DNA of 64,000 bases from Halomicrobium katesii DSM 19301 (GCF_000379085.1 NZ_KB905379.1:411198-475197); one strand, 5' to 3'. Positions 38,297 through 47,164 are shown, numbered from the stretch's first letter. Numbers and translations: made by a program. The notes: generated by a model from the sequence alone, not told the origin.

Positions 38297-38629
38297 TCAG
38301 TGGGCGGACATCTGAGACAGGACGTTGACACAGTAGACGCCGCCGACGATGAGGAGAATCCCGACGATCCCCACGGGGTCTATGGGCTCGTCGAAGACGA
38401 CGACGCCGATCGCTGCGACACCGACGATCCCCAGCGCCGCCCACGTCCCGTAGACGACGCCGATGGGCAACTCTTCGAGCGTCAGCGAGACGAGGTAGAA
38501 GGCGACGCCGTAGCCGACGACGACCCCGAGGCTGGGCAGCGGCCGTGAGAATCCGTCTGAGAGCTTCAGGGCGGTCGTACCGACGAGTTCGGAGACGATC
38601 GCACCACCGAGCAGGACGTACGGATGCAT
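38297..38629 (-). CDS. Small multidrug resistance (SMR) family membrane protein
   Basis: The ATG at 38627-38629 gives 110 residues with four hydrophobic helices. The functional Glu14 of SMR pumps is present (GGAIVSELVGTT), as are the conserved GVVYGTWAALGIVG and the C-terminal GILLIVGGVYCVNVL helix. SMR proteins exchange protons for cationic drugs or guanidinium. A single gene, rather than a pair, suggests a homodimer of EmrE/QacE or guanidinium-exporter type. It is divergent from the TrmB-like regulator, which might control it. Confidence 0.9.
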   Translation of the reverse strand: MHPYVLLGGAIVSELVGTTALKLSDGFSRPLPSLGVVVGYGVAFYLVSLTLEELPIGVVYGTWAALGIVGVAAIGVVVFDEPIDPVGIVGILLIVGGVYCVNVLSQMSAH

Positions 38630-38763
38630 ACCGCCGGCTGGGGAGCCCACCGAAATGGAGGTGTTGAAACGGGTCGGGACTTGCGACTCGTTTCCCGTCG
38701 TCTCCCGGGGCCGTCGCTCTGGACCCGCCACGGAGTTCTACAGCCGCGCCACACCGCACGAGA

Positions 38764-38773
38764 TACATATTTA
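38764..38773 (+). promoter_or_regulatory. TATA-like box of the TrmB-family gene
   Basis: TACATATTTA about 27 bases before the ATG at 38798, consistent with leaderless transcription. Confidence 0.5.
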
Positions 38774-38797
38774 CGGACCGGCTCGCAACGAGGGTGC

Positions 38798-39586
38798 ATG
38801 ACGGAGCTGGGTGCGCTCGGCCTGTCGAGCTACGAGGAGAAGGTGTATCGGACGCTGCTGTCGACGGGTGCGGCGACGGCGACCGATCTCTCCGAGGCCA
38901 GCGGCGTTCCGAAAGGTCGCATCTACGACGTGCTCAACGGCCTCGAAGCCCGGAGAGTGGTCCGACTCCAGTCGAGTGATCCGAAGCAGTACGTCGCCGT
39001 CGAGCCGGAGGCCGTCGTCGACAGGCTGCTGGCCGAGCGGGCCTACGAGCTGAGACAGGAGTGGCACCACTACCGGGAGCGAGCGGCGGCGGTCCGCACG
39101 AACGTGCTCCCGACGCCACCGACCGAGAGCAGCTTCTGGCTGGGCTCGCTGGGCAGCGAGGAGATGCGTTCGGCGCTGCAAGAACACATGCGCACCGCCG
39201 AGGAGTTCGTCCACGGCATCGTCGGGACGCCCTACGAGAACGCGACGTGGGAGACGCTCCAGACGGAGTGTGATGCCTTCTTCGAGGGCGCGAGCGCGGA
39301 TCTGACGGTGCAGCTCCTCGTCAGCGAGAAGGTGGCGCTGACGCTGCCCGAGACGTTCGACCGGCTGATCGCCGACCAGCCTGGCGACGTGGCCGTCAGG
39401 ACGCTTCCCGACGTGGGACTGTCCTTCGACGTCGTCGACGGAATAGGGACGACCATCGACATCCCGCACCCGGTCGCCGCCGACGATCGAATCGGCGTCC
39501 TCGGCATCAAAGACTCGGAGATCGTCGAGGAGTTCGAACGGCACTTCCAGCAACTGTGGGCCGGTGCAGCGCCGCTCGTCGAGTGA
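38798..39586 (+). CDS. TrmB family transcriptional regulator
   Basis: The 262-residue product starts with a TrmB-type winged helix (LGLSSYEEKVYRTLLSTG, ATDLSEASGVPKGRIYDVLNGLEARRVV) followed by a coiled segment and a C-terminal ligand-sensing-like domain (SFWLGSLGSEEMRSALQEH, VALTLPETFDRLIADQPG, DRIGVLGIKDSEIVEEF). The recognition helix contains GVPKGRIYD, matching the family. Haloarchaeal TrmB proteins control sugar and metabolic genes, but this paralogue's targets are unknown. It is divergent from the SMR gene, which is the nearest candidate target. Confidence 0.88.
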   Translation: MTELGALGLSSYEEKVYRTLLSTGAATATDLSEASGVPKGRIYDVLNGLEARRVVRLQSSDPKQYVAVEPEAVVDRLLAERAYELRQEWHHYRERAAAVRTNVLPTPPTESSFWLGSLGSEEMRSALQEHMRTAEEFVHGIVGTPYENATWETLQTECDAFFEGASADLTVQLLVSEKVALTLPETFDRLIADQPGDVAVRTLPDVGLSFDVVDGIGTTIDIPHPVAADDRIGVLGIKDSEIVEEFERHFQQLWAGAAPLVE

Positions 39587-39614
39587 GCGGGTCGCGTCGG
39601 AGCGTCCCGGCCGT

Positions 39615-40013
39615 CTAGAACTGGTAGCGCCGGTCGTCTTTCTCCTGGGCCTGTGGGAACTGGTCCGCGCCGGTCATCTCGTCGAAGGTCATCCCCGAGA
39701 GGTACTCGTCGTAGGTACAGTCGTAGCCAGAGCGGAGGTGAAAGTCGAGGTTGCCGGTCTCGACGGCGCTCTGAAAGAGCATGTGGACCGCGCGGCGGAC
39801 GAGTTCGTCGGGGTCGTCGGGGTCCAGCGCGCTGGTCAGCATCGCCAGCTCGTTGCGCGTCTCGCGGTCCAGCGGGACGGCGAGTTCCTCGCCCAGCTCG
39901 GAGTACTGTGCCTGTACGTCGTCGGAGAGATCGTCCAGCGTCACGTTCGGGCGGTGGTCCAGCGCGGGAAAACCTCTTTCGTCTCCGCCGGTCGACTGCG
40001 GACCGTCACGCAC
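39615..40013 (-). CDS. Conserved haloarchaeal protein, 132 aa, function unknown
   Basis: An acidic, soluble protein with a flexible N-terminus and a helical core (LSDDVQAQYSELGEEL, RNELAMLTSALDPDD, ELVRRAVHMLFQSAVETG) and a C-terminal tail DQFPQAQEKDDRRYQF. No catalytic motif or known domain is visible. It is divergent from mutY with 28 bases between the starts, so the two promoters must overlap. Confidence 0.65.
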   Translation of the reverse strand: MRDGPQSTGGDERGFPALDHRPNVTLDDLSDDVQAQYSELGEELAVPLDRETRNELAMLTSALDPDDPDELVRRAVHMLFQSAVETGNLDFHLRSGYDCTYDEYLSGMTFDEMTGADQFPQAQEKDDRRYQF

Positions 40014-40041
40014 AAGCGCCGTCGCTCGTAACGCCGCGGTA

Positions 40042-40959
40042 ATGACGGAGCTGCCGGGCGCAGTCCCCGAGAACCGCGAGGCCGTCCAGCGGGCCCTGAT
40101 CGAGTGGTACGAGGCCGACCACCGGTCGTTTCCCTGGCGCGAGACCGACGACGCCTACGAGATCCTCGTCTCCGAGGTGATGAGCCAGCAGACCCAGCTG
40201 GGCCGCGTCGTCGAGGCCTGGCGGGCGTTCCTCGATCGGTGGCCCGACGCCGAGGCGCTGGCGGCTGCCGACCAGTCCGACGTGGTCGCGTTCTGGACGG
40301 CCCACTCGCTGGGGTACAACAACCGGGCGAAGTACCTCCACACCGCCGCGAACCAGATCATCGACGAGTGGGACGGCGCTTTCCCCGAGACGCCAGCCGA
40401 ACTGCAGGAGCTCCACGGCGTCGGCCCCTACACCGCCAACGCGGTCGCCTCGTTCGCGTTCAACGCGGGCGACGCCGTCGTCGACACGAACGTCAAGCGC
40501 GTCCTCCACCGCGCGTTCGACGTGCCCGACGACGACGCGGCGTTCGAGGAAGTCGCGGGGGCGCTCATGCCCGACGGACGGTCGCGGGTCTGGAACAACG
40601 CGATCATGGAACTCGGCGGGGTCGCCTGCGAGAAGACGCCGGCCTGCGACGCCGCCGGCTGCCCGTGGCGCGAGTGGTGTCACGCCTACGACACCGGCGA
40701 CTTCACCGCGCCGGACGTGCCCACCCAGCCCGACTTCGAGGGGAGCCGCCGGCAGTTCCGCGGGCGGATCGTCAACGTCCTCGGCGAGTACGACCGCCTC
40801 GCCCTGGACGACCTCGGCCCGCGCGTCCGCGTCGACTACGCGCCCGAGGGCGAACACGGACGGGAGTGGCTCCGCGGCCTCGTCGAAGACCTCGCGGACG
40901 ACGGCCTCGTCAGCGTCGAGGACGGCGACGAGTCGCTGGTGGTCGGTCTCAGCGAGTGA
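40042..40959 (+). CDS. mutY: A/G-specific adenine glycosylase (MutY family)
   Basis: The 305-residue product is an HhH-GPD DNA glycosylase: VSEVMSQQTQLGRV early, the helix-hairpin-helix LHGVGPYTANAVASFAFN, the catalytic Asp in VVDTNVKRVL, and an iron-sulfur cluster motif CEKTPACDAAGCPWREWC (Cys spacing 5-4-5). It removes adenine mispaired with 8-oxoguanine. The C-terminal part is shorter than in bacterial MutY and has a winged-helix look rather than a Nudix-like domain. Confidence 0.9.
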   Translation: MTELPGAVPENREAVQRALIEWYEADHRSFPWRETDDAYEILVSEVMSQQTQLGRVVEAWRAFLDRWPDAEALAAADQSDVVAFWTAHSLGYNNRAKYLHTAANQIIDEWDGAFPETPAELQELHGVGPYTANAVASFAFNAGDAVVDTNVKRVLHRAFDVPDDDAAFEEVAGALMPDGRSRVWNNAIMELGGVACEKTPACDAAGCPWREWCHAYDTGDFTAPDVPTQPDFEGSRRQFRGRIVNVLGEYDRLALDDLGPRVRVDYAPEGEHGREWLRGLVEDLADDGLVSVEDGDESLVVGLSE

Positions 40960-41004
40960 GAACGCACCCGGTGGTACTTGCACGTCCGTGACCGACGTTC
41001 ACGT

Positions 41005-41286
41005 ATGACTGTCCAAGCAGAGACCGTCCGCGTCTGGCTGGTCGAACGGACCTACTCCGACGACGAGCAGAACCTCATCATCCTCACGTACGCGACGCCC
41101 GACGGCGAGCGGTACTTCCGCAAGGAGCGGGCGCTCACCTCGTTCGGGGACATCCGAGACACGACTGCAGCCGTCGACGCCGAGCCGGGAAACCTCGGGG
41201 CCGTCGACGACGCGGACCTGCGCGAGCGATACGCCACAGAAGCCCGGCAGATGGCAGACGTTCACGACCCCGGGGACGTCATCTAG
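41005..41286 (+). CDS. Small conserved haloarchaeal protein, 93 aa
   Basis: I use the ATG at 41005 (MTVQAETVRVWLVER); the upstream in-frame ATG at 40978 adds nine residues with an Arg run. The protein has beta strands (RVWLVERTYSD, NLIILTYATPDG) and a helical C-terminus (DLRERYATEARQMADVHD). It is soluble and acidic, with no known domain. It follows mutY after 45 bases on the same strand and may be cotranscribed. Confidence 0.65.
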   Translation: MTVQAETVRVWLVERTYSDDEQNLIILTYATPDGERYFRKERALTSFGDIRDTTAAVDAEPGNLGAVDDADLRERYATEARQMADVHDPGDVI

Positions 41287-41336
41287 AGCGGTCGCTAACT
41301 GCCGTTCTGCACCGTAGCGATCGGACGAAGGGTACT

Positions 41337-41346
41337 CATAAATAAA
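41337..41346 (+). promoter_or_regulatory. TATA-like box of the flavodoxin-like reductase gene
   Basis: CATAAATAAA about 25 bases before the ATG at 41367. Confidence 0.55.
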
Positions 41347-41366
41347 CCCCAGTCGTTTGGACCGCT

Positions 41367-41945
41367 ATGACGCGAACGAAGGTCGTCGGCATCTGTGGCA
41401 GTCTCCGCGAGGGCAGTTACACGCGACAGAGCCTCCGGGTCGCACTGACGGCCGCAGCGGCGGCCGGTGGCGACACCGACCTGCTCGACCTCCGCGAGTG
41501 GGACCTCCCCGTGTTCGACCCCGACGCCGAGGACGCTGGCGACGCAGCGGCGTTCCGCGAGCGGATCCGAGAAGCCGACTCGATCCTGCTGGGAACGCCG
41601 GTCTACCACGGCTCGTTCTCGACGCCGATGAAGAACGCGCTGGACTACTGTGGCTTCGACGAGTTCGAGAACAAGACCGTCGGGCTCCTGTGTGTCGCCG
41701 GTGGGGGCTTCCCCGTGACGGCCCTGGAGCACCTCCGGTCGATCGGGCGGTCACTGGACTGCTGGGTGATTCCACACCAGGCGGCGATCCCACGCGCGTC
41801 GAGCGCCTTCGAGGACGGGCAGCTCGTCGACGAGACGATCCGCGACCGCGTCGAGACGCTCGGGCGCGAGGCCGTCCAGTACGCGAGCATCGAGCCCGAT
41901 CCCCGGAGTATCGAGAGCTGCGAGAACGTCGGCGCAGACGACTGA
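41367..41945 (+). CDS. NADPH-dependent FMN reductase family protein
   Basis: The 192-residue product has the flavodoxin-like FMN reductase motifs ICGSLREGSYTRQSL (phosphate loop) and GTPVYHGSFSTPMKNALDY. It likely reduces FMN, quinones or related acceptors with NAD(P)H. Its TGA stop is the left direct repeat of palindromic element E, which follows immediately. The gene is a single transcription unit with its own promoter. Confidence 0.88.
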   Translation: MTRTKVVGICGSLREGSYTRQSLRVALTAAAAAGGDTDLLDLREWDLPVFDPDAEDAGDAAAFRERIREADSILLGTPVYHGSFSTPMKNALDYCGFDEFENKTVGLLCVAGGGFPVTALEHLRSIGRSLDCWVIPHQAAIPRASSAFEDGQLVDETIRDRVETLGREAVQYASIEPDPRSIESCENVGADD

Positions 41946-42024
41946 TACGGACGGTTGTCGGAATGTACCGGTGAGCGTCTACCCCGTGGCGACGCTCACC
42001 GGTACGCAACGACAACGTTCCGTA
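41946..42024. mobile_element. Type I palindromic element, copy E
   Basis: A 79-bp element flanked by TGA repeats (41943-41945, the reductase stop codon, and 42025-42027). Inner stem ACCGGTGAGCGTC/GACGCTCACCGGT. Relative to copies A and C the stem has a G-C pair in place of T-A, a compensated change. Confidence 0.85.
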
Positions 42025-42100
42025 TGACATCGCCGGCAGTTCGTCGTCTCGGCGTCGCCGCCTCGGGCGGCGAGTCGGTCCATGGACTGACAGCTATGCG

Positions 42101-42844
42101 TCAGAAAATCGATAGCACCGATTCGAACGGGATCGTCCACATCATCGCGTGGTTCAGGGCCGTCACGGCGAGGTTCTCGGTCCGCTCGTAGGCGTACCCC
42201 CAGAGCAGACCGCCGGCACCCGTCGAGATGACCGAGTACACCGCGCTGCCGGTCGAGAAGACGGCGAAGACTCCGTGCATGAGCGCGAACGCCGCGCCGC
42301 TGACGAGGACGACGCCGGCCGTTCCGAAGTGCGGCCGCAAGCGCCCCTGAACAATCCCTCTAAAGAGGAGTTCCTCAGCGGGAGCCGCGACAGCGTACAG
42401 CCCGAGGAGTGCGACCAGCCAGAGGGCCGGGCGATCGAAGAGGAGCGCGACGGTCTCGCTGGTCTCGTGAGCCGGGACCGTGAGACCGAGCGCCGGTAAA
42501 ACGATACCCAGGAGCGCCGAGAGTGCTCCGAGACCGAGCGGCAAGCCGGCGATCCAGCCGAGATCTCTGATCGTCGGAATCCGGACCCGAACGTAGCGGT
42601 GCCGGTCCTCGACACGCCACAGGTACGCGACGGCGACGACGCCGAACCCGACCTGGACACCGGAGCCAAGCACCGTGAACGCGTCCGTCTCCGCGACGCC
42701 GAGCAGCGAGCCCGAGAGCTGAAACAGCGCGACACCGCCGAATCCGGCGATCCAGCCGCCGACAGCGAGGAGGAGGGCCGAAGCGACCGCCAGCGGTGTG
42801 TCGCCGATGGCCGACGACGGCAACCGCTCTGGGAAGACGCTCAC
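42101..42844 (-). CDS. CPBP family intramembrane metalloprotease
   Basis: The 247-residue product, starting at GTG 42842-42844, has about seven hydrophobic helices and the ABI/CPBP motifs: APAEELLFRGIVQ, then FALMHGVF, and a terminal ALNHAMMW with the last His. In this family the Glu pair and His residues bind the catalytic metal. The protease role in haloarchaea is unknown; related CAAX-like enzymes process prenylated or bacteriocin-related proteins. A type II palindromic element begins 19 bases upstream of its start and may have displaced or supplied promoter sequence. Confidence 0.87.
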   Translation of the reverse strand: MSVFPERLPSSAIGDTPLAVASALLLAVGGWIAGFGGVALFQLSGSLLGVAETDAFTVLGSGVQVGFGVVAVAYLWRVEDRHRYVRVRIPTIRDLGWIAGLPLGLGALSALLGIVLPALGLTVPAHETSETVALLFDRPALWLVALLGLYAVAAPAEELLFRGIVQGRLRPHFGTAGVVLVSGAAFALMHGVFAVFSTGSAVYSVISTGAGGLLWGYAYERTENLAVTALNHAMMWTIPFESVLSIF

Positions 42845-42862
42845 GCGTCTCCCCCCAGCTCA

Positions 42863-42940
42863 TACTGCCGGCTGTAACTTCGTTCGGATATTCGCCACCG
42901 CGGGGTGGCGAAATCCGTGACAGATGTACAGCCGGTAGTA
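42863..42940. mobile_element. Type II palindromic element, copy 1
   Basis: A 78-bp element with termini TACTGCCGGCTGTA and TACAGCCGGTAGTA (inverted with one mismatch) and a central hairpin TTCGCCACC/GGTGGCGAA. It is flanked by direct TCA repeats (42860-42862 and 42941-42943), the same 3-bp TSA target as type I elements. A second copy is at 62924. Confidence 0.85.
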
Positions 42941-42943
42941 TCA

Positions 42944-43240
42944 CCAACGGCGGGGCGACGTTGCTCGCGCGTTCGGGTGCGATGCGCCAGAGATCCGTCC
43001 TCCGGGCGCGGAGGTCGTGGGCAGTCGTCAGCCATCACCACCTCGTACCACGAGGGGCCACAAGAACGGGGACCTCCGTTTATTTCCGAATCGGGAGGTG
43101 GACGAGCGTACACTGGCGCTCGTCGACCGCGTATACGGTCGTACACCGGCCTCGAAGAGGCCCGGAGCGGGCGATCTCTTGGGGCCAGCACCTCGAATGT
43201 CGACACGATTAAGAGCGCGTCGGCAATAAATTCGGCCGTC
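42944..43240. other. Intergenic region without a convincing gene
   Basis: Frames are open here on both strands but their composition is not coding-like. A possible TATA-like TTATTTCCG sits near 43080, and ATTAAGAG at 43208-43215 is about 27 bases before the TTG start at 43241, a more likely promoter for the next gene. Confidence 0.4.
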
Positions 43241-43915
43241 TTGCCAGAGAAACCGGCCGCCCTGCTCACGAAGGCACAGCGAGAGCGCATCGCGAGTGAC
43301 TTTCGCGAACTGTCCGACGCGAAGCGCCGCCGCGATCAGCGACAGATTCGCGAACGCGTCGCCGCCGGGCTCGACGACTTCGGGTTCCTGGTCGACTATC
43401 CGGACGAGCAGTTCGAACTCGCCTTCGACCAGTACGACGACGAGACCGTCGAACGGATGCTCGGGGAGTTGTCGCTCGTGACCGAGCGCCTCCGCCTCCT
43501 CCACGACATCGATCGGGAGACAGTGGTCGGTCGTGCGCGGGGCCGCGTCGTCGACATCGAGACGAACGAACGGACACTGGCGGCGCTCGACGTCGACGAG
43601 GCAGTCGGGAGCGGCGACGGCACCGCCAAAGCGAGCGATCGAGACCGGCTGCGTCGGCGCTCCACGCAGTCCCTGAAGCTGGGTATCGCCGTCGGGATCC
43701 CCGGAGCCCTGTTCGCGGCGATTCCACCGGGGACCGTGCCCGCAGCGGTCGACGGTCCCGTGGTACTGCTGTCCTTTCTGTTCGCTGGTGCCACGCTGGG
43801 CATCGGGCTGGCGGGGGTCGCGCTCCACGGCCTCAAGCACGACCTCCTCCCCGCGCTGGGGCGCTTCCGAGAGAGTCCGCGGGAGGCACTCCGGGCAGCG
43901 TGGGAGCGACTGTGA
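43241..43915 (+). CDS. Unknown protein with helical N-terminal half and two C-terminal membrane helices
   Basis: I chose the TTG at 43241 because the frame before it looks non-coding and ATTAAGAG lies about 27 bases upstream; the start is uncertain. The 224-residue product has a charged helical N-terminal two-thirds (KAQRERIASDFRELSDAKRR, LAFDQYDDETVERMLGEL) and a C-terminal hairpin of two membrane helices (LGIAVGIPGALFAAIPP, VVLLSFLFAGATLGIGLAG) with a short basic tail. I do not recognise the family. The layout suggests a membrane-anchored cytosolic protein. The Yip1-like membrane gene follows on the same strand after 48 bases. Confidence 0.65.
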   Translation: MPEKPAALLTKAQRERIASDFRELSDAKRRRDQRQIRERVAAGLDDFGFLVDYPDEQFELAFDQYDDETVERMLGELSLVTERLRLLHDIDRETVVGRARGRVVDIETNERTLAALDVDEAVGSGDGTAKASDRDRLRRRSTQSLKLGIAVGIPGALFAAIPPGTVPAAVDGPVVLLSFLFAGATLGIGLAGVALHGLKHDLLPALGRFRESPREALRAAWERL

Positions 43916-43963
43916 CCGTCGGGAAAGGAAACTGACTAACGCTCGCTGGACCTACGACGACCC

Positions 43964-44581
43964 GTGACACAGTGGGTCGAGAACCCGACGGGCGGGCGCG
44001 ACCGCGGCCCGATCGCGCTCGTTCGCGCGTGGGCCGAGATACTCCTGCGACCGCAACGGTTCTTCCAGGCTGGGATCGCACCCGGCGATCAGGCACCGGG
44101 ACTCGTCTTCATCGCCGTCGTCGTCCTCGTCGAGGAAGGCTCGCGGTTCGCGGTCGTCGAACTCGCTCAGCGCGGACAGCTGTCGCTCGGGCCGTACGAC
44201 TACCCGGTGATCGGTGACCTGGAACCGCTGACAGCGCTGCTGGCGCTGGTCGCCATCGTCGTCTTCGTCGCGCCCGCAGTGCTTCACCTCACGGCGGCCG
44301 CCCAGACGCTCCTGTTGGCACCGCTGGCACCGGATCGGGGCGGCATCAGCGAGACCGTGCAGGTGATCGCCTACGCGACAGCTCCGTGTGTCTTCGCCGG
44401 GCTACCGCTCCCGGAGGTGCGGATCGCCTGTGGCATCTGGGCTGCCGGGCTGTACGTCTACGGAATGGGGACGATCCACAACCTCTCGCTCCCGCGTGCC
44501 CTCGTCGTCAGCGCCGCACCCGCGGTCGTCCTCTTTGGCTACGGCTTTCGGGCCTTCGCGGCGGCCGACGCGTTGCTGTAG
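43964..44581 (+). CDS. Yip1-like membrane protein
   Basis: The 205-residue product starts at GTG 43964 and has an amphipathic N-terminus (IALVRAWAEILLRPQRFFQAG) typical of Yip1-domain proteins, followed by five hydrophobic helices (for example LVFIAVVVLVEEGS, LTALLALVAIVVFVAPAVLHL, VIAYATAPCVFAGLPL). Archaeal Yip1-family proteins are uncharacterised. It follows the unknown membrane-anchored gene closely, so the two may act together. Confidence 0.78.
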   Translation: MTQWVENPTGGRDRGPIALVRAWAEILLRPQRFFQAGIAPGDQAPGLVFIAVVVLVEEGSRFAVVELAQRGQLSLGPYDYPVIGDLEPLTALLALVAIVVFVAPAVLHLTAAAQTLLLAPLAPDRGGISETVQVIAYATAPCVFAGLPLPEVRIACGIWAAGLYVYGMGTIHNLSLPRALVVSAAPAVVLFGYGFRAFAAADALL

Positions 44582-44631
44582 CGCCCGGACACGTCGAACG
44601 GTTTAGGTGGCTGCCGACCGCCGCCTCGAAC

Positions 44632-44895
44632 ATGCTCACGCTCGACCTGGACGACTTCATGTTCGAACTCAAAGACGGCGCAATCAAGCACGTCGGCCCC
44701 TCGAACCGGACCGCGACCGCGAAGCTGTACGATGTCGAAGGCATCGACGTACGGGAGTTCGGCGACGAGCGCGTCAAGTTCGCCTTCGAGGACGACGACG
44801 GCAGCCGGTTCGAGGTCGCCCTCACCCCCGAGCAGGCGAGCGAGGTCGCGCGTGGCGTCGAGACGCTCGAATCGGAGAGCCAGATCTACGAGTAG
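44632..44895 (+). CDS. Small conserved haloarchaeal protein, 87 aa
   Basis: The ATG at 44632 follows a TATA-like GGTTTAGG at about 44600. The protein is mostly beta (LTLDLDDFMFELKDGAIKHV, VKFAFEDDDGSRFEVALTP) with a final helix EQASEVARGVETLES, an arrangement seen in small dimeric haloarchaeal proteins. No function is recognised. It is a monocistronic gene ahead of the DHH-like protein. Confidence 0.7.
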   Translation: MLTLDLDDFMFELKDGAIKHVGPSNRTATAKLYDVEGIDVREFGDERVKFAFEDDDGSRFEVALTPEQASEVARGVETLESESQIYE

Positions 44896-44992
44896 CGAGA
44901 CGGAACCGACCGACAGCAGGCCCCGCCCGGCCGATCGGCGAGCGACGAGGATTTCGACAACCGTTTTAGTGCCGAAATGCTTTCACCGGTCA

Positions 44993-47164
44993 ATGGGTTC
45001 GTGTATCATCTGTGGCACCTCCGTCGACGGTCACATCTGTGACCTCCACGAGGAGGACGTCCTGTTCGAATTCCGAGGCGACCATCCGAATCAACTGACG
45101 ACCAACCGATACTACAGCGGCTCCGTCGACGGCTTCGCCGAGTTCGGCGTCTTCGTCGACATCGGCGATCGCGTGACCGGGCTGCTCCACCGCAGCGAGC
45201 TGGATCAGCGACTCGACTCGCTGGACTGGGAGCCGGGCGACACCGTCTTCGTGAAGGTGAAAAACGTCCGGGACAACGGCAACATCGACCTCGGCTGGTC
45301 GATCCGACAGGCCGAGCGGGAGTTCCGCGGCACGCTGATCGACGACCCCGAGTTCGACACGGCGCGACTCGCCGACGATGTCGAGGAGGACGAGTCGGGA
45401 AACGGGCGTGAGGAGCCGGCGACGGGCGACGACGCCGACTCCGAGCCGTCGGCAGACGACCAGACCGCCGAAGCGACGACGACGACCGACACAGACTCGT
45501 CGACAGACGACCAGACCGCCGAAGCGACGACGACCGACGCCGACGCGGCGAAGGTCAGCCAGGCCGACGACAGCGAGCGCGTCGAGCGAAGCGCCAGCGT
45601 CGTCGGACAGGGCAGTACGGGGACGGCCGAGAGCGACGATGCAGTCGACCAGCAGCGAGACCACCCCGTCGTGGCGGTCGACAGCCTGGACGACCACGAA
45701 GGCGACGACGTTCGCCTCGAAGGCGAGATCGTCGACGTTCGCCAGACCAGCGGGCCGACGGTGTTCGAGCTCCGCGACGAGACCGGCACCGTCGACTGTG
45801 CGGCCTTCGTCGAGGCGGGCGTCCGCGCCTACCCCGACATCGTCGAAGAGGACATCGTCCGACTGGACGGCGACGTGCGCCGTCGCCGCGGCGAGATTCA
45901 GGTCGAGACCGAGGCGCTCGTCGCGCTCGACGACGAGGAACGCCAGACTGTCGAGGACCGGATGGCCGACGCGCTAGACGACCGCGCCCGGCCCGCCGCC
46001 GTCGACGCACTCACCGAGGACCCGACGATCGAGGCACTGGCCGACGATCTCGTCGACGCCGCGACGGCGATCCGGCGCGCGGTCATCACCGATCGCCCGG
46101 TGATCGTCCGCCACTCCGCGACCGCCGACGGCTACGTCGCCGGCGTGGCCCTCGAACGCGCGACGCTCCCGCTGGTCGCCGACGAGCACCGTCGAGCCGA
46201 CGCGCAGTACCACTACTTCGATCGCCGACCGCTGGAAGGCGGCGTCTACGACATGCAAGACGCCACCAAGGACGTGACGAACATGCTCGAAAACCGGGAG
46301 CGCCACGACGAAAAGCTCCCGCTGTTCGTCTTCGTCGCCGCCGGCGGGACCCGCGAGAGCCTCGACGGCTTCGATCTGCTCGACGTGTACGGCGCACCCC
46401 GCGTCGTGATCGACGACGCCGTCGCCGACGAACTGATCGCCGACTCGGTCGACACGCTCGTCAGTCCGTCGCTGGCCGGCGCGTCGCCGACGACGGCGAC
46501 GGCGCTGGCGGCCAACGTCGCCGCCCACGTCAACGAGCACGTACAGGACGATCTCGTCCATCTGCCGGCCGTCAGCTTCTGGGACGAGACGCCCGCGTCC
46601 TACCTCGACGCCGCGGCGGCGGCGGGCTACGACGAAGCCTCGGTGACGGAGCTTCGCGACGCGGTCGCGCTGGAAGCGTACTACCAGTCCTACGAGGACA
46701 AGCGCGAACTGATCAAGGACCTGCTCTTTGGCGACGACGAGGACGACGTGACCGGGCTCGCCGGCAACGTCGCCGAGCAGTTCCGCGAGAAGCTCGCGAC
46801 GGAGGTCGACACCGCGACGGCCAACATCGAACACGAGACGATCGGCGGGACGACCGTCGCAGTCCTCGACACCGACGCCTTCACGCATCGCTACGACTTC
46901 CCGCCGTCGACGATCCTGCTCGACGAGCTGTTCCGGCAGGCCGACAGCGGGACGGACGCACTCGTCGGCGTCGCCGACGACACGCTGTTCGTGCGGGCCG
47001 ACCAGACGGTCGACGTACACGACCTCGCCGACGCGATCGACGAGGCCGCACCGGAAGCGGCCGTCCGGACACGCAGCGCCCGCGAGCAGTCGATCCGATT
47101 CCTCTCGGGCGAGCGCGACGCCGTCATCGACGCGACGCTGGCCGTCGTCGGCGAGCAGTTCTGA
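44993..47164 (+). CDS. RecJ/DHH-like protein with S1 and OB domains, degenerate DHH motifs
   Basis: I chose the ATG at 44993: TATA-like CGTTTTAG is about 30 bases upstream and the protein starts with a zinc-like CIICGTSVDGHICDLH. An S1 RNA/DNA-binding domain is at about 35-105, then an acidic linker with an internal repeat (DDQTAEATTT twice), an OB fold at about 236-310, and a DHH-like domain. The DHH motifs are eroded: HSATADGYVAG at 374-384 lacks the first Asp of the canonical motif, and VVIDDAVAD at 471-479 replaces the DHH triad. It is therefore probably a nucleic-acid-binding scaffold or regulatory RecJ paralogue rather than an active nuclease. Confidence 0.82.
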   Translation: MGSCIICGTSVDGHICDLHEEDVLFEFRGDHPNQLTTNRYYSGSVDGFAEFGVFVDIGDRVTGLLHRSELDQRLDSLDWEPGDTVFVKVKNVRDNGNIDLGWSIRQAEREFRGTLIDDPEFDTARLADDVEEDESGNGREEPATGDDADSEPSADDQTAEATTTTDTDSSTDDQTAEATTTDADAAKVSQADDSERVERSASVVGQGSTGTAESDDAVDQQRDHPVVAVDSLDDHEGDDVRLEGEIVDVRQTSGPTVFELRDETGTVDCAAFVEAGVRAYPDIVEEDIVRLDGDVRRRRGEIQVETEALVALDDEERQTVEDRMADALDDRARPAAVDALTEDPTIEALADDLVDAATAIRRAVITDRPVIVRHSATADGYVAGVALERATLPLVADEHRRADAQYHYFDRRPLEGGVYDMQDATKDVTNMLENRERHDEKLPLFVFVAAGGTRESLDGFDLLDVYGAPRVVIDDAVADELIADSVDTLVSPSLAGASPTTATALAANVAAHVNEHVQDDLVHLPAVSFWDETPASYLDAAAAAGYDEASVTELRDAVALEAYYQSYEDKRELIKDLLFGDDEDDVTGLAGNVAEQFREKLATEVDTATANIEHETIGGTTVAVLDTDAFTHRYDFPPSTILLDELFRQADSGTDALVGVADDTLFVRADQTVDVHDLADAIDEAAPEAAVRTRSAREQSIRFLSGERDAVIDATLAVVGEQF

